Origin: an uncultured Clostridia bacterium
GTDB lineage: Bacteria; Bacillota; Clostridia; Oscillospirales; Ruminococcaceae
Assembly: GCA_947383835.1 (NCBI GenBank)
Contig: CANDEV010000008.1
Coordinates: 62,001-126,000, forward strand
Direction of reading: 5' to 3'
DNA: 64,000 nucleotides
In this document: positions 16,437 to 25,286 of the stretch, in pieces
Position numbering within the stretch: the first letter of the stretch is position 1
Layout: each line of letters begins with the position of its first letter
Made by a program: the position numbers and the translations under genes
Notes under the pieces: model-generated
The model's database searches: none
What the model was told of the DNA's origin: nothing
The model's input: only the letters and a program-made list of their open reading frames with translations

Positions 16437-19223
16437 TTGAGACCTTTAAAGCTTGTTGTTTCCGCATTCGGACCCTATTCGGGACGTACAGAATTTGATT
16501 TTGAAAAGCTCGGCAAAAGCGGTCTGTACCTCATCACGGGCGACACGGGCGCAGGCAAGACCACTATTTTCGACGCGATAACATTCGCGCTTTACGGCAG
16601 GGCAAGCGGTTCGGCACGGTCGTCGGATATGCTGCGTTCAAAGTATGCCGAGGCGGACGTCCCCACAGAGGTGGAGCTGGATTTTGAGTACCGCGGCAAG
16701 GCGTACAAAATAAAGCGCAGTCCCGAGTATTTACGTCCCAAGAAGCGGGGAGAGGGCTTTACTTCCGAAACGGCAAAAGCGGAATTTTACTGCGGAGACT
16801 CTCTTTTCAACGGTAAGCTTGACGAGGTAAACTCCGAGATAGAAAAGGTCATGGGCGTGACCAAAGAGCAGTTCATGCAGATAGCAATGATAGCGCAGGG
16901 TGACTTCATGAAGCTGCTTTTTGCAGACTCGGAGGAACGGAAAAAAATATTCCGCAGCATTTTTAAGACCGAAAACTTTGACAGGCTTACAGAACGCCTT
17001 AAAGAAGAATACAAGCTTGCAGCGGAAGCCGCCGCACAGTCCCAAAGCAGTATCCTGCAATACATAAGCGGTACGGTCTGCGGCGAGGAGGACGGGCTTT
17101 CCGAACTGAAAAAACAGCTTTCCGAAAAAAATGCACGGCTTGACAAGAACATTGCGGAGGACGTGCTGCAAAAAATAAACGAGATCATTACCGCTGACAA
17201 AAATATTTTTGCGGGACTTTCCGCCGATATTGAAAAAACCGACAAAGCCCTTGCGGAAGCAAATCAGATCATAGGCAAATGCATTGCCATTGAAAATGCC
17301 CGGCGGGAGCTTGCCTACGCAAATGAACAGCTTGAAAAGGAAATGCCGAAATTTACCGAGGCGGAGGAAGCTCTGAAAGCTGCAAAGGAACACCTCCCGC
17401 TGTCGGAAAAATTCGCAAAGGAAACAGGCGAGATAGTCCGGGAACTGCCGCGGTATGATGAGCTTGAAATTACCGAAAAAAAACGCGCCGAAACCGTACA
17501 AAAAACCAAGCTTTGCAATGAGGATATAAAAAATATATCCTGCGAGCTGGACGTTCTCTCGGAAAATTTTTTAAAGCTTGGAGATGAAAGAAAATCTCTT
17601 GAAAGCGCAGGAGAGAATATCGAAAGATCAACCTCGGAAAGAGAAAATCTTGTCCGCGAATACAAGTCGGCGGAATCGCTGAAAGTACAAATCACGGAAT
17701 ATTCCGCCTATCTTTCTGGCTTTGAAAAAGCACAGAATTTTTATAAAGCGGCGGCGGAAAACTCCTACTCGGCAGCGGAAAATTATGAAAAGCTCCACAG
17801 GGCTTTTCTGGACGAGCAGGCTGGACTCCTTGCGGAGGAGCTTAAAGAGGGCTGTCCCTGCCCCGTATGCGGTTCAAGGGAACACCCTTCCGCTGCAAAA
17901 AAGTCCGCACACGCTCCCTCAAAGGAACAGATCGAGGCGGCGAAAAAGCTGGCGCAAAAGCTTTCCTCCGAAGCTGAAAGCGCAAGCACAAAATGCGCTG
18001 AAATTTCGGGCAAGCTTAAAGAAAAAAGGACGGCTGTGGAAGTCGGCGTTACCGCGCTTGGATTTTCTTCGGCCGAAGCAGCGGAGAAAATGCTCCCTGT
18101 CAAAATTTCCGAAATTGTTGCAGCGGGTAAAAAAATTGCTTCAAGAATAGATGAGGAAAACCGCAGGCTTTCAAGGCGGAACGAAATTGACAAATTGCTG
18201 CCTGAAACGGAGAAAAAAATAAACGCATTGCGGGGATCGCTGACAGAAAAAAAATCGGAACATTCCTCCCTGACCGCCACGCTTAACGGGCTTGCGGAGC
18301 TTTCTGAAAAAATACGATCGGAATTTAAATTTGAAAGCCGCAGCCTTGCACAAAAAAGAATTGACGAGCTTGAAACAGAACGCAAAAGAATTGAGAAAGA
18401 GTACGCCGCCGCAGAGCTTTTGCAAAAGAACTGCGCCGAAAAAATAATCGGTCTGAAGCAGCAGATAAAAACTCTTGAAAATCAGCTTTCGGCTTTGGGG
18501 GACGAAAAGCTTTCCACCGAAACAGAGCGTGCAAAAAAATCCGATCTGGAGAACAAGAGAAACGAGCTTTCCGACAAGGCGGCAGCGGCGAGAAGCCGTA
18601 TAGAAGTCAACAGTACTGCTGCAAAAAATATCGCGGACGGGCTTGCGGAGCTGTTAGAGCGGGAACGTCTTCAAAGCATGATAGGAGCGCTGAACGACAC
18701 GGCGCGGGGCGGCATTGCGGGCAAGGTGAATATTGCGCTGGAGACCTATGTGCAGACCACATATTTTGACCGCATAATTATCCGCGCCAACCGCCGCCTG
18801 CTTGTTATGACTGCAAATCAATACGAGCTGAAACGGCGCACCGACGGCGATGTAAAGCGCGGTCAAAAGGGGCTTGAGCTGGACGTTATCGACCACGCCA
18901 ACGGCACAGTCCGCAGCGTAAAAACTTTGTCGGGCGGCGAGTCGTTTATGGCTTCCCTTGCACTTGCTCTCGGACTTTCGGACGAAGTACAGGCGTGCGC
19001 TCCGGGAATAAAGCCCGACACGGTTTTTATCGACGAGGGCTTCGGTTCTTTGGACGACGAAGCTTTGCGGCTTGCTGTCAAGACCCTTGACGACCTTAGC
19101 GGCGGCGAACGTCTTGTAGGGATAATTTCCCACGTTTCCGAGCTTAAAGAAAAGATAGACAAGCAGATAGTTGTCACCAAAAATAAATACGGCGGCAGCA
19201 GCGCGGAGATAATTGTCAATTAA
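16437..19223 (+). CDS. sbcC: Exonuclease subunit SbcC (RAD50-like ATPase)
   Basis: A 928-residue SMC-like ATPase. Walker A is ITGDTGAGKTTIFDAITFAL near the N-terminus, the signature motif is VKTLSGGESFMASLALALGL and Walker B is DTVFIDEGFGSLDD near the C-terminus. Two long coiled coils flank a zinc hook CPVCGSREHP near residue 473. The start is TTG (16437-16439) with GGGG upstream, and gives the family N-terminus MRPLKLVVSAFGPY. Length is in the usual range for Firmicutes. Co-transcribed with sbcD. Confidence 0.95.
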   Translation: MRPLKLVVSAFGPYSGRTEFDFEKLGKSGLYLITGDTGAGKTTIFDAITFALYGRASGSARSSDMLRSKYAEADVPTEVELDFEYRGKAYKIKRSPEYLRPKKRGEGFTSETAKAEFYCGDSLFNGKLDEVNSEIEKVMGVTKEQFMQIAMIAQGDFMKLLFADSEERKKIFRSIFKTENFDRLTERLKEEYKLAAEAAAQSQSSILQYISGTVCGEEDGLSELKKQLSEKNARLDKNIAEDVLQKINEIITADKNIFAGLSADIEKTDKALAEANQIIGKCIAIENARRELAYANEQLEKEMPKFTEAEEALKAAKEHLPLSEKFAKETGEIVRELPRYDELEITEKKRAETVQKTKLCNEDIKNISCELDVLSENFLKLGDERKSLESAGENIERSTSERENLVREYKSAESLKVQITEYSAYLSGFEKAQNFYKAAAENSYSAAENYEKLHRAFLDEQAGLLAEELKEGCPCPVCGSREHPSAAKKSAHAPSKEQIEAAKKLAQKLSSEAESASTKCAEISGKLKEKRTAVEVGVTALGFSSAEAAEKMLPVKISEIVAAGKKIASRIDEENRRLSRRNEIDKLLPETEKKINALRGSLTEKKSEHSSLTATLNGLAELSEKIRSEFKFESRSLAQKRIDELETERKRIEKEYAAAELLQKNCAEKIIGLKQQIKTLENQLSALGDEKLSTETERAKKSDLENKRNELSDKAAAARSRIEVNSTAAKNIADGLAELLERERLQSMIGALNDTARGGIAGKVNIALETYVQTTYFDRIIIRANRRLLVMTANQYELKRRTDGDVKRGQKGLELDVIDHANGTVRSVKTLSGGESFMASLALALGLSDEVQACAPGIKPDTVFIDEGFGSLDDEALRLAVKTLDDLSGGERLVGIISHVSELKEKIDKQIVVTKNKYGGSSAEIIVN

Positions 19224-19231
19224 CAATTTAT

Positions 19232-19266
19232 AAAAAAACGCCCCGGCGCACCAAGCGGCGGGGCGT
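19232..19266 (-). terminator. Terminator between sbcC and sigK
   Basis: ACGCCCCG pairs with CGGGGCGT around a 13-base loop; on the minus strand it is followed by a run of seven T, so it is best placed to end sigK. It may also end sbcC from the other side, with a weaker tail. Confidence 0.8.
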
Positions 19267-19333
19267 AAAATTTCATTGCCGGCACCTCCCCTTTTAGAGA
19301 TTAGAAATTAGATAATAGAAATATGAAGAAAAT

Positions 19334-20077
19334 CTATTTTCTTTTTTCTGTACCCCTTTTCGGTTTCGTTTCAAAAATGGAGGTGCGGTCGTATTTTTTC
19401 TTTAAGGTCTGCAAAGCCTTTTTTTCAATTCTGGACACGTAGGAGCGGGATATTCCCAGTCTGTCTGCCACCTCCCTCTGTGTAAGGGGACGGCAGCCGT
19501 ACAGCCCGTAGCGGTGCTTGATGATGTCCACCTCACGTTCGTCCAGACACTCGTCAATAAATCGGTAGAGCTGCTCCGATTTTATATTCAAGTCAATTTT
19601 TTCCACAATACCGTCGTCCCCGTCGTTTTCGGCAATTATGTCAATAAGGGTAAGCTGGTTGCCGTCCTTGTCGGTATCTATAGGTTCGTCGAAGTATACG
19701 TCCCCCGCCGATTTTTTCAGGGAGCGGAAGTGCATTAGTATTTCATTTTCGATACATCTGGAAGCATAAGTAGCAAACCGTGTTTTCTTAGCATAATCAA
19801 AGGTAGAGACCGCCTTGATAAGTCCGATAGTGCCTATGGATATCAAATCCTCCTGGTCGGTGGTAACGTTGTAATATTTTTTTATAATATGTGCCACAAG
19901 CCGCAGATTGTGCTCAATAAGCTTGTTACGCGCGGCGGTATCTCCCTCACCCATTTTTCGGAAGCACTCTTCCTCCTCTGCGGCTGAAAGCGGCTTTGGA
20001 AAAACTCCCCCCGATTCTAAATGCAGCGCAAAAAACAGCAGATTTTCCAGCGCAAGATTTATCAATTCCGTGAACAA
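19334..20077 (-). CDS. sigK: Sporulation sigma factor sigma-K (pro-form)
   Basis: A 247-residue sigma-70 family factor with the sigma-K layout: a hydrophobic pro-sequence (LALENLLFFALHLESGG), then PKPLSAAEEEECFRKM, RNKLIEHNLRLVAHIIKKYY (region 2.1), EDLISIGTIGLIKAVSTFDY (2.2-2.3), FATYASRCIENEILMHFRSL (2.4), and the C-terminal REVADRLGISRSYVSRIEKK helix-turn-helix. Sigma-K drives late mother-cell genes in sporulation, after removal of the pro-peptide. The gene is uninterrupted, with no skin-like element. The start codon is TTG with GGGGAG nine bases upstream. Sigma-E is close in sequence but lacks this particular pro-region and C-terminal tail. Confidence 0.88.
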   Translation of the reverse strand: MFTELINLALENLLFFALHLESGGVFPKPLSAAEEEECFRKMGEGDTAARNKLIEHNLRLVAHIIKKYYNVTTDQEDLISIGTIGLIKAVSTFDYAKKTRFATYASRCIENEILMHFRSLKKSAGDVYFDEPIDTDKDGNQLTLIDIIAENDGDDGIVEKIDLNIKSEQLYRFIDECLDEREVDIIKHRYGLYGCRPLTQREVADRLGISRSYVSRIEKKALQTLKKKYDRTSIFETKPKRGTEKRK

Positions 20078-20177
20078 ACCTCTCAGCTCCCCGTTTTTTC
20101 TTTTAACACATCTTATGCGGCTGCGGGAATGTCCTATTCCGAAGGCAAAAATTATAAGTACATATCATTAAACTACA

Positions 20178-21362
20178 TTAAGCGCGGCTCTCCTCACGTT
20201 CCCCCGTAAATAAATTTATACGCATTACAACTGTTACGGAAAACACTTTCCCGTTCGGCTTTATCGAAAGCCGTCCCCCATATTTTTCGGCGGCGTTTTC
20301 AATGCTCATAAGCCCGATACCCTTTTGGAACGCTCCTCCGTCAAAGCTGTTCTCCTCTTCGATGATCATCAGATTCCCCTGCGCAGCTGCCCGCAGCCTG
20401 ATAAATTTTTCATCAGTATCTTCCAGACAGCGGCAGGCGTTTATCGCATTATCCAAAATGTTTGAAATTACACCGCAAAGCTCTGCGGTGCATATCACCT
20501 TTTCAGGCAGGCGCAAATAAAATTCGTGTTTTATTCCCGCCCTTTCAAGACTGCCCAGCTTGCTTTCAAGGACTGCGTCTACAGCGGCGCAGCCTGTGTT
20601 AAACGGCTTTGAGAGCTCTTCCGCCATACCTTTTATCTCTGACAAATATTTTTCCGCACAGCTATTCTCTCCCTTTTTCAGAAGTCCGGAAAGTACTGCT
20701 ATATGGCGCTTTGCGTCATGTCTGAAAACTGCGGTTTTTTTCAGACGCTCCCCTGCCTGTTCAGCCTGCTTTAAAGCAAGCTCCGCGCCGAATGAAATTT
20801 CCGAAAGCTTTTTCTTAGTCCGCACCGCCGTAAAGACCGCGGCTGCCCCAAGGCAGTGGACCGCAAGCATTGGAAAGCTTTTTCTGAATATCTCTGCGGT
20901 TCTTTCGCTGTCAACTGTGTTTCCGAAAACCGCAAGATTAACATAAAGTCCCGCGGCAAAAAGATACAGAGTCAAAGCGGTCAAACCGCTGCTTTTAACT
21001 GACATTTGCACAGAGTTATTTGTCGCCGTGCACAAAATTTTTTTGCCCAAAATACAAGCTGTACACAAAGCAAAAATATTGAACAGCATCATTGTCAGAG
21101 AAGCGGCGGCAGGATCTCGTCCGATTATGAGCGGGGATATAAGACAGGTCAGTGAGTTAAATATCCCGAAGCTTAGCTGCATTACGGAAAACGTCAGAAG
21201 CAGGCTCGGAATTATTTTTCCGCATAAATTCGCGAAGAGCGCTTTGCTGTGTGAAAAGTCAGCGCCAAAAATATCCCTTAAAAATCTTTTGAAAAAATAA
21301 ACGGCAGCCGCCGCCTCGGCAATTGCGGAGGCGGCGAAAAAAATTTCTGTAAATCTTTCCAT
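20178..21362 (-). CDS. GHKL-family sensor histidine kinase (AgrC-like)
   Basis: A 394-residue membrane kinase. The first 190 residues form about six membrane helices; then the H box HDAKRHIAVLSGLL, an N box SNILDNAINACRC and a G box KGIGLMSIENAAEKYGG typical of the GHKL group used by quorum-sensing and peptide-sensing kinases. The start ATG (21360-21362) shares TAATG with the regulator's stop codon and has GGAAA at the right distance; a start four codons upstream is less likely. No agrB/agrD-like gene is beside it, so the signal is unknown. Confidence 0.85.
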   Translation of the reverse strand: MERFTEIFFAASAIAEAAAAVYFFKRFLRDIFGADFSHSKALFANLCGKIIPSLLLTFSVMQLSFGIFNSLTCLISPLIIGRDPAAASLTMMLFNIFALCTACILGKKILCTATNNSVQMSVKSSGLTALTLYLFAAGLYVNLAVFGNTVDSERTAEIFRKSFPMLAVHCLGAAAVFTAVRTKKKLSEISFGAELALKQAEQAGERLKKTAVFRHDAKRHIAVLSGLLKKGENSCAEKYLSEIKGMAEELSKPFNTGCAAVDAVLESKLGSLERAGIKHEFYLRLPEKVICTAELCGVISNILDNAINACRCLEDTDEKFIRLRAAAQGNLMIIEEENSFDGGAFQKGIGLMSIENAAEKYGGRLSIKPNGKVFSVTVVMRINLFTGEREESRA

Positions 21363-22075
21363 TATAATTTCCATTCTCTCATGAATTTTTCAAACGCCTT
21401 TTCAAAGGCTTCGCGGCGCAGCCTTGACACGGGGACTTCAGCTCCGGTACTCATAACAGCGGAGCTGCCGCAAAATTTTTTCAGGTGCGTAAAATTTATC
21501 AGATAACTTCTGTGACATTTAAAAAAACGGCTGTCAAGACGTTTTTCAAGCTCGTCCAGCCTGCCGTAAACGTCGGCTGTCTCTCCGTTGGAAAGCCGAA
21601 TGTAAAGCTTGCGGTCGATCACCTCGCAGAATACTATATCGTCAGGCTTGACAAAAATTTCTTTACCGTTTTTGTGCAGAGAAAGCGTGCTGTCCGAAAG
21701 ACTTTTTTTCAGACGGTTCATTGTCCTCTCAAATCGCTCTGCTTCAAGCGGCTTAACAAGATAATCATATGCCGACACCTCAAATGCGTCAAAGACAAAC
21801 TCCTCAAGCACCGTAACAAATATTAAAAATCCGCCGTAATTCCTCCGCCGCAGTTCGCGGGCGGTTTCCATTCCGTCGGGGGTTTTCATTCTTATATCGA
21901 GAAAAATAATATCGAAGCCCAAGCCCTCCTCTGCGCTTTTTAGCAAGGCTGCTCCGCTGTAAAATTTAATTATCTCGGCTTTAATTTTATTTGCCGCAAA
22001 AAAATCCGAAAGCCTTTCCGCAAGCTCCTCCGTCATTTCCGTTTCGTCGTCGCATACCGCAGTTCTTATCAGCAT
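21362..22075 (-). CDS. LytTR-family response regulator (AgrA-like)
   Basis: A 237-residue regulator. The receiver domain carries AVCDDETEM, the phosphorylated Asp in FDIIFLDIRMKTPDG and YDYLVKPL. The C-terminal LytTR domain has DIVFCEVIDRKLYIRLSNGE and FFKCHRSYLINFTHLKKF, the beta-type DNA-binding fold found in AgrA, ComE and LytR. Target promoters are not evident. It is upstream of and coupled to the GHKL kinase, under a perfect sigma-A promoter. Confidence 0.9.
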   Translation of the reverse strand: MLIRTAVCDDETEMTEELAERLSDFFAANKIKAEIIKFYSGAALLKSAEEGLGFDIIFLDIRMKTPDGMETARELRRRNYGGFLIFVTVLEEFVFDAFEVSAYDYLVKPLEAERFERTMNRLKKSLSDSTLSLHKNGKEIFVKPDDIVFCEVIDRKLYIRLSNGETADVYGRLDELEKRLDSRFFKCHRSYLINFTHLKKFCGSSAVMSTGAEVPVSRLRREAFEKAFEKFMREWKL

Positions 22076-22108
22076 ACCGGCAAACTCCTTTTTTAATTAT
22101 CTGCATCT

Positions 22109-22137
22109 ATTATACAACATCGTTTGTCTTATGTCAA
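22109..22137 (-). promoter_or_regulatory. Sigma-A promoter of the LytTR/GHKL pair
   Basis: Minus strand: TTGACA at 22137-22132, 17-base spacer, TATAAT at 22114-22109. An AAGGAG site and the ATG follow within 40 bases. Confidence 0.9.
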
Positions 22138-22190
22138 TTGCCGACCGCACGGCTTGCGTAATGTGCGGATAAATATTGTACGCACAAAAT

Positions 22191-22223
22191 AAAAGGCAGG
22201 AAAAGTAATTTTTTTCCGCCTTT
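22191..22223 (-). terminator. Terminator of the YhfC-like gene
   Basis: On the minus strand AAAGGCGGAAAA pairs with TTTTCCTGCCTTT with one bulge, then TTATTTT. It lies 22 bases after the stop at 22245. Confidence 0.75.
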
Positions 22224-22244
22224 GGAATGACAGTTATTCGGATA

Positions 22245-23072
22245 TTATTCTTCGCCTTTAGCGTTCTCAACGGAGGTCATAAACGGGTCTGTCACAGCTT
22301 CCTTTTTTGGAGGAACGACCTGTTCCTTCATTCTTACGGCAAATATCAGAGCCGCTATACCTATCGCCGCGGTAATTATTAGCGCTGCGGCAGCGTTGGG
22401 GATAACACTTCCCACGTTGTACAGGATAAGCGCGCCAATTGCCGAGCCGAAGCCGAGGGCAGCCTTGCCGCAGCAAACGAACCGCATGATAAATACAGCC
22501 GCCGCAGTTAAAACCGCCGCGAAAAAGACTGCCGCCAGTATCTCCTGAACGAGCTGCATAACGGTAACGCTTGTATAGGTCTCCTTCAGCATATTAACGG
22601 TTTCCTTGTCAATCGCTCCCAATTTTACAAGCTTGGCGTACTGCATATCAAAGGCTCCGCTGTTAATGCTGCCAAAAACTATGTAGAAGCTTGCAAGTCC
22701 GATCGCGCCTGTCACAGCATAGCCTGCACCAAAGCCGAGACCGCAGGAAAGCGCGGCGTTAAAGGTACGTGTTTTCATGCAGGAATTTACGCATATAAAC
22801 ATTGAAAGCGCAAGCATCAAGCCCGCAATGACCGACGAGATTATCCCGTATGCGGTTGGATTATTCATGACCATGCCGGGAGCGGCAAGCCCAATAATAA
22901 GGGCTATAATACCTGTCGCCATCGTTGCGGCTATGTACGCCAAAACGCCCGCCCAAAAGCTTGAAGCTTTGATCTTGTGCATTGCCAGCAGGGCTATGCC
23001 GCCGACTATCGGGATAAGTCCCGTAATTACTATTCCTATAAGAGTCATTGCTATTACACTTTGTGTGATCAT
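22245..23072 (-). CDS. Seven-helix membrane protein, distantly YhfC-like
   Basis: A 275-residue hydrophobic protein with about seven membrane helices and a short polar C-terminal tail. The order of segments, in particular SCGLGFGAGYAVTGAIGLAS followed by a loop containing NSGAFD, matches the region of YhfC-family intramembrane metalloproteases that normally reads as a GHGGIE motif. Here the expected paired Glu and the His residues are not visible (CVNSCMKTRTFNAALSC replaces the EECGR region). It may be a non-catalytic relative or only a chance resemblance. It has its own promoter and terminator. No partner gene is adjacent. Confidence 0.5.
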   Translation of the reverse strand: MITQSVIAMTLIGIVITGLIPIVGGIALLAMHKIKASSFWAGVLAYIAATMATGIIALIIGLAAPGMVMNNPTAYGIISSVIAGLMLALSMFICVNSCMKTRTFNAALSCGLGFGAGYAVTGAIGLASFYIVFGSINSGAFDMQYAKLVKLGAIDKETVNMLKETYTSVTVMQLVQEILAAVFFAAVLTAAAVFIMRFVCCGKAALGFGSAIGALILYNVGSVIPNAAAALIITAAIGIAALIFAVRMKEQVVPPKKEAVTDPFMTSVENAKGEE

Positions 23073-23121
23073 AGTGGATCTCCCCTTTCTATTTATTGTA
23101 CTAAGACAATATTACAGTTAT

Positions 23122-23150
23122 ATAATAGCACATTATAAATTATTTGTCAA
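23122..23150 (-). promoter_or_regulatory. Sigma-A promoter of the YhfC-like gene
   Basis: Minus strand: TTGACA at 23150-23145, 17-base spacer, TATTAT at 23127-23122. GGGGAG and the ATG at 23072 follow. Confidence 0.85.
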
Positions 23151-23305
23151 GTACTACTTGAAAAATTTATTATTTAAGGTTATAATAATGTATACGGTCT
23201 TGCTGCGGACGGGTCTCCCGTCTCATACGCAGACGCTGAACGATAAAGGCAAATATAAAAAAAGTCCCGGTTAATAAAATGTTTACAGAAAGTTTTTATG
23301 TTATA

Positions 23306-23343
23306 TGAAAAATTTTGCGCTTCTGAATTGTATTTATTACAGA
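23306..23343 (+). promoter_or_regulatory. Conserved 38-bp box A (ECF-type promoter candidate) before the sigma factor gene
   Basis: Begins TGAAAAATTTTGCGCTTCTG and continues AATTGTATTTATTAC. It reads TGAAAA, 17 bases, TGTATT, close to the TGAAAC-N16-CGTA pattern of many ECF sigma promoters. The same block lies upstream of two loci encoding secreted paralogues (boxes B and C). The start codon is 49 bases after it. The remainder of the 319-base gap to 23073 holds the divergent promoter listed above and a GC palindrome ACGGGTCTCCCGT near 23209. Confidence 0.6.
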
Positions 23344-23391
23344 GAATATCAATATTTCGGTTTTCACTTGAAAATCACTGGGGGAAATAAG

Positions 23392-23988
23392 ATGTATTCC
23401 GAAAATACCAACGGTTTCGGGACCGAGGGTCATACTGAATTTGAAACGGCTTCCTTCGGCGAAAAGCCGCCGCAAAGCGGAGGTCAGCTTTCACAGGACT
23501 ATATCAGGTACATACTCGACACATATTCGCAGACGCTTATCAAGCTTAGCTATACCTATGTTAAAAATGTCTGCGACGCGGAGGATATCGCGCAGGACGT
23601 GTTCGTTGCCCTTATAAAAAGGGGAAAGCCCTTTGACAGTACCGAGCATGAAAAGGCATGGCTCTTGCGGACGGTTATCAACAAAAGCAAAAATCATTTA
23701 AGATCGGGCTGGATAAAGCGTACCGTATCGCTGAATGACAGCGAGGAGTCCGAAGCGGATAACTCAATGGACGAAAAAACACAGGTCATGGAGGCTGTAC
23801 TGTCACTGCCCGAAAAGTACAGAACTGTTATACACCTTTTTTACTATAACGGTTACTCAATAAACGAAATTGCCGAGATTGTGGGTAAAAAGCCCGCAAC
23901 GGTAGGAACTCTCCTTGCGAGAGGACGAAGCTTGCTGAAAAACATGATGATAGGAGGTTTTGATGAAGATGAGCAAGTCGATCAATGA
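23392..23988 (+). CDS. ECF-type RNA polymerase sigma factor
   Basis: A 198-residue sigma-70 family protein. Region 2 is YSQTLIKLSYTYVKNVCDAE then DIAQDVFVALIKRG, and region 4 is SLPEKYRTVIHLFYYNGYSI then NEIAEIVGKKPATVGTLLARG. There are no regions 1 or 3, as in ECF factors. A longer open frame begins at 23305, but the ATG at 23392 has GGGGGAA just upstream, and the longer start would put the conserved box inside the gene. The first 50 residues are a low-complexity extension rich in Gly/Glu. The gene overlaps the membrane partner downstream by 26 bases, typical of sigma/anti-sigma pairs. Confidence 0.9.
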   Translation: MYSENTNGFGTEGHTEFETASFGEKPPQSGGQLSQDYIRYILDTYSQTLIKLSYTYVKNVCDAEDIAQDVFVALIKRGKPFDSTEHEKAWLLRTVINKSKNHLRSGWIKRTVSLNDSEESEADNSMDEKTQVMEAVLSLPEKYRTVIHLFYYNGYSINEIAEIVGKKPATVGTLLARGRSLLKNMMIGGFDEDEQVDQ

Positions 23989-25147
23989 TTACAAAGAAGC
24001 TATGGACAACATCAAAATTTCCGAAAGCTTTTATAAACGGACAGAGGTGCTGCTTACCGAACTGCCCGAGGTGAAGATAGAAAAGCGTCCCGTCATAAGC
24101 GGCAGGAGGATATCAGCCGTTATCATGTCCGCGGCGGCGTGTCTTATCTGCGTTTTCGGCATAAAGCTTGCTGTAGACGGCAGACAGGCGGATATAATCA
24201 CCGAGACCGCAGCGGACGGAAAAACAGGCACTCTTACCGAAACAGGCGGCGGTGCGGACGAACTCATTGACGAATTTGGCGAATACGAGGACGGCGGCAT
24301 AGTTGCCGAGAGTATTGAATCGTCCGTCACCAAGGACGCAGAAGATGAGGAAACGGCTGCCGGCAGTCCCGCTCCCGCTTCCTCACCTAAAACGGAGACC
24401 GAAGTTCCCGCATATAAACCTGCCGCAAACGATCCCGACGTTTCAAAAACAACGTCCGCAAGCTCCGCGTCAAGTACGGAAACGACCGTTACTACGGAAA
24501 AACGGGTCGTGCAGGGAATTGACCCGTACGCGAATTTGGGCGCAGGCGCTGAAGCGCCCGAAAATGCGCCTACAGACGCCGAGCCTGAAGTATATCCCGA
24601 TCCCAACCCCGGAGTAAGCGGCGGGGAAGATGATGATACGGTAGAATATGACGACGAGGACATTGACGAAGTCCCAGATTTTGAAACCGAGTCCGACTCA
24701 GGGGCAGCCGCTGTTACAACAGGCAGCGCGGCTCTTTTCAGCGAATTAAGTCTTGATAACACCACTGTGGACGTTACCCCGTATTTCAACATGGGCGGCA
24801 TAAAATCCGGAGAGGGCACTGTTCAAAAAAACGGTGCGGAATTTAAGCCTGTCCTTGACCTTATTTCAGGCATGGACTCCTCCGCCACAAAGATAGGCAA
24901 CGGTTCATTCACATCGCTGTTTTCAATTATGATATACGATGAGAACATTGACCTTGAATTTTACAGCATTTATCTGACCAATCACGAGTCTATAGTAATA
25001 ACAAAGCACAGTCCCGACGGAGGTCAGGTACGTGAGACCTACGCTCTCAGAAGAGAATATTACGAGGACGTCAGACATCAGCTTTTCCTGCTGTTCGGTG
25101 AGGAAAGCGACTATGAGCTGTTCTTAAATCTTATCGGCGGCAAATAG
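23963..25147 (+). CDS. Probable membrane-spanning anti-sigma factor with an extracellular domain
   Basis: A 394-residue single-pass protein with no zinc-finger anti-sigma motif. Residues 1-47 are cytoplasmic (INDYKEAMDNIKISESFYKR), a hydrophobic helix follows (SAVIMSAAACLICVFGIKLA), and then a long Thr/Glu/Pro/Ser-rich linker of about 180 residues. The C-terminal domain of about 130 residues (ALFSELSLDNTTVDVTPYFN) has no match that I recognise. The N-terminal segment resembles the sigma-binding part of other ECF partners by position only. GGAGG precedes the ATG at 23963. Its role as anti-sigma is inferred from overlap with the sigma gene, topology and order. Confidence 0.7.
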   Translation: MKMSKSINDYKEAMDNIKISESFYKRTEVLLTELPEVKIEKRPVISGRRISAVIMSAAACLICVFGIKLAVDGRQADIITETAADGKTGTLTETGGGADELIDEFGEYEDGGIVAESIESSVTKDAEDEETAAGSPAPASSPKTETEVPAYKPAANDPDVSKTTSASSASSTETTVTTEKRVVQGIDPYANLGAGAEAPENAPTDAEPEVYPDPNPGVSGGEDDDTVEYDDEDIDEVPDFETESDSGAAAVTTGSAALFSELSLDNTTVDVTPYFNMGGIKSGEGTVQKNGAEFKPVLDLISGMDSSATKIGNGSFTSLFSIMIYDENIDLEFYSIYLTNHESIVITKHSPDGGQVRETYALRREYYEDVRHQLFLLFGEESDYELFLNLIGGK

Positions 25148-25242
25148 CAGGGGCAGGGAACGCCCTGCTGCGAGAGTCACCCCCAAAGTGAATAACTGCA
25201 AACATTACCTTTATCAAGCCCCCTCAAAGGGGGCAGGAAAAT
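25148..25242. repeat. R-family repeat, copy R2
   Basis: Begins in the first base after the stop codon with GGCAGGGAACGCCCTGCTGC, then GAGAGTCACCCCCAAAGTGA, and ends with AAGCCCCCTCAAAGGGGGCA. Its inverted counterpart R3 lies 260 bases downstream. Together with P2 and a terminator these fill the whole 25148-25550 gap between convergent genes. Confidence 0.8.
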
Positions 25243-25286
25243 TGTTCAAAATTTAAATTATAGCAATTCATAAAAATAACCATACT

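Noticed and set aside
16731..17501. 256-codon open frame antisense to sbcC
   Set aside because: Arises from the coiled-coil codon bias; Phe/Leu-rich composition without a fold.
23305..23391. Longer N-terminus of the ECF sigma factor
   Set aside because: It would translate box A; the start at 23392 has GGGGGAA, and the extra residues match no sigma region.
24031..24819. Ser/Val-rich open frame antisense to the probable anti-sigma gene
   Set aside because: Low-complexity mirror of the Thr/Glu/Pro linker.
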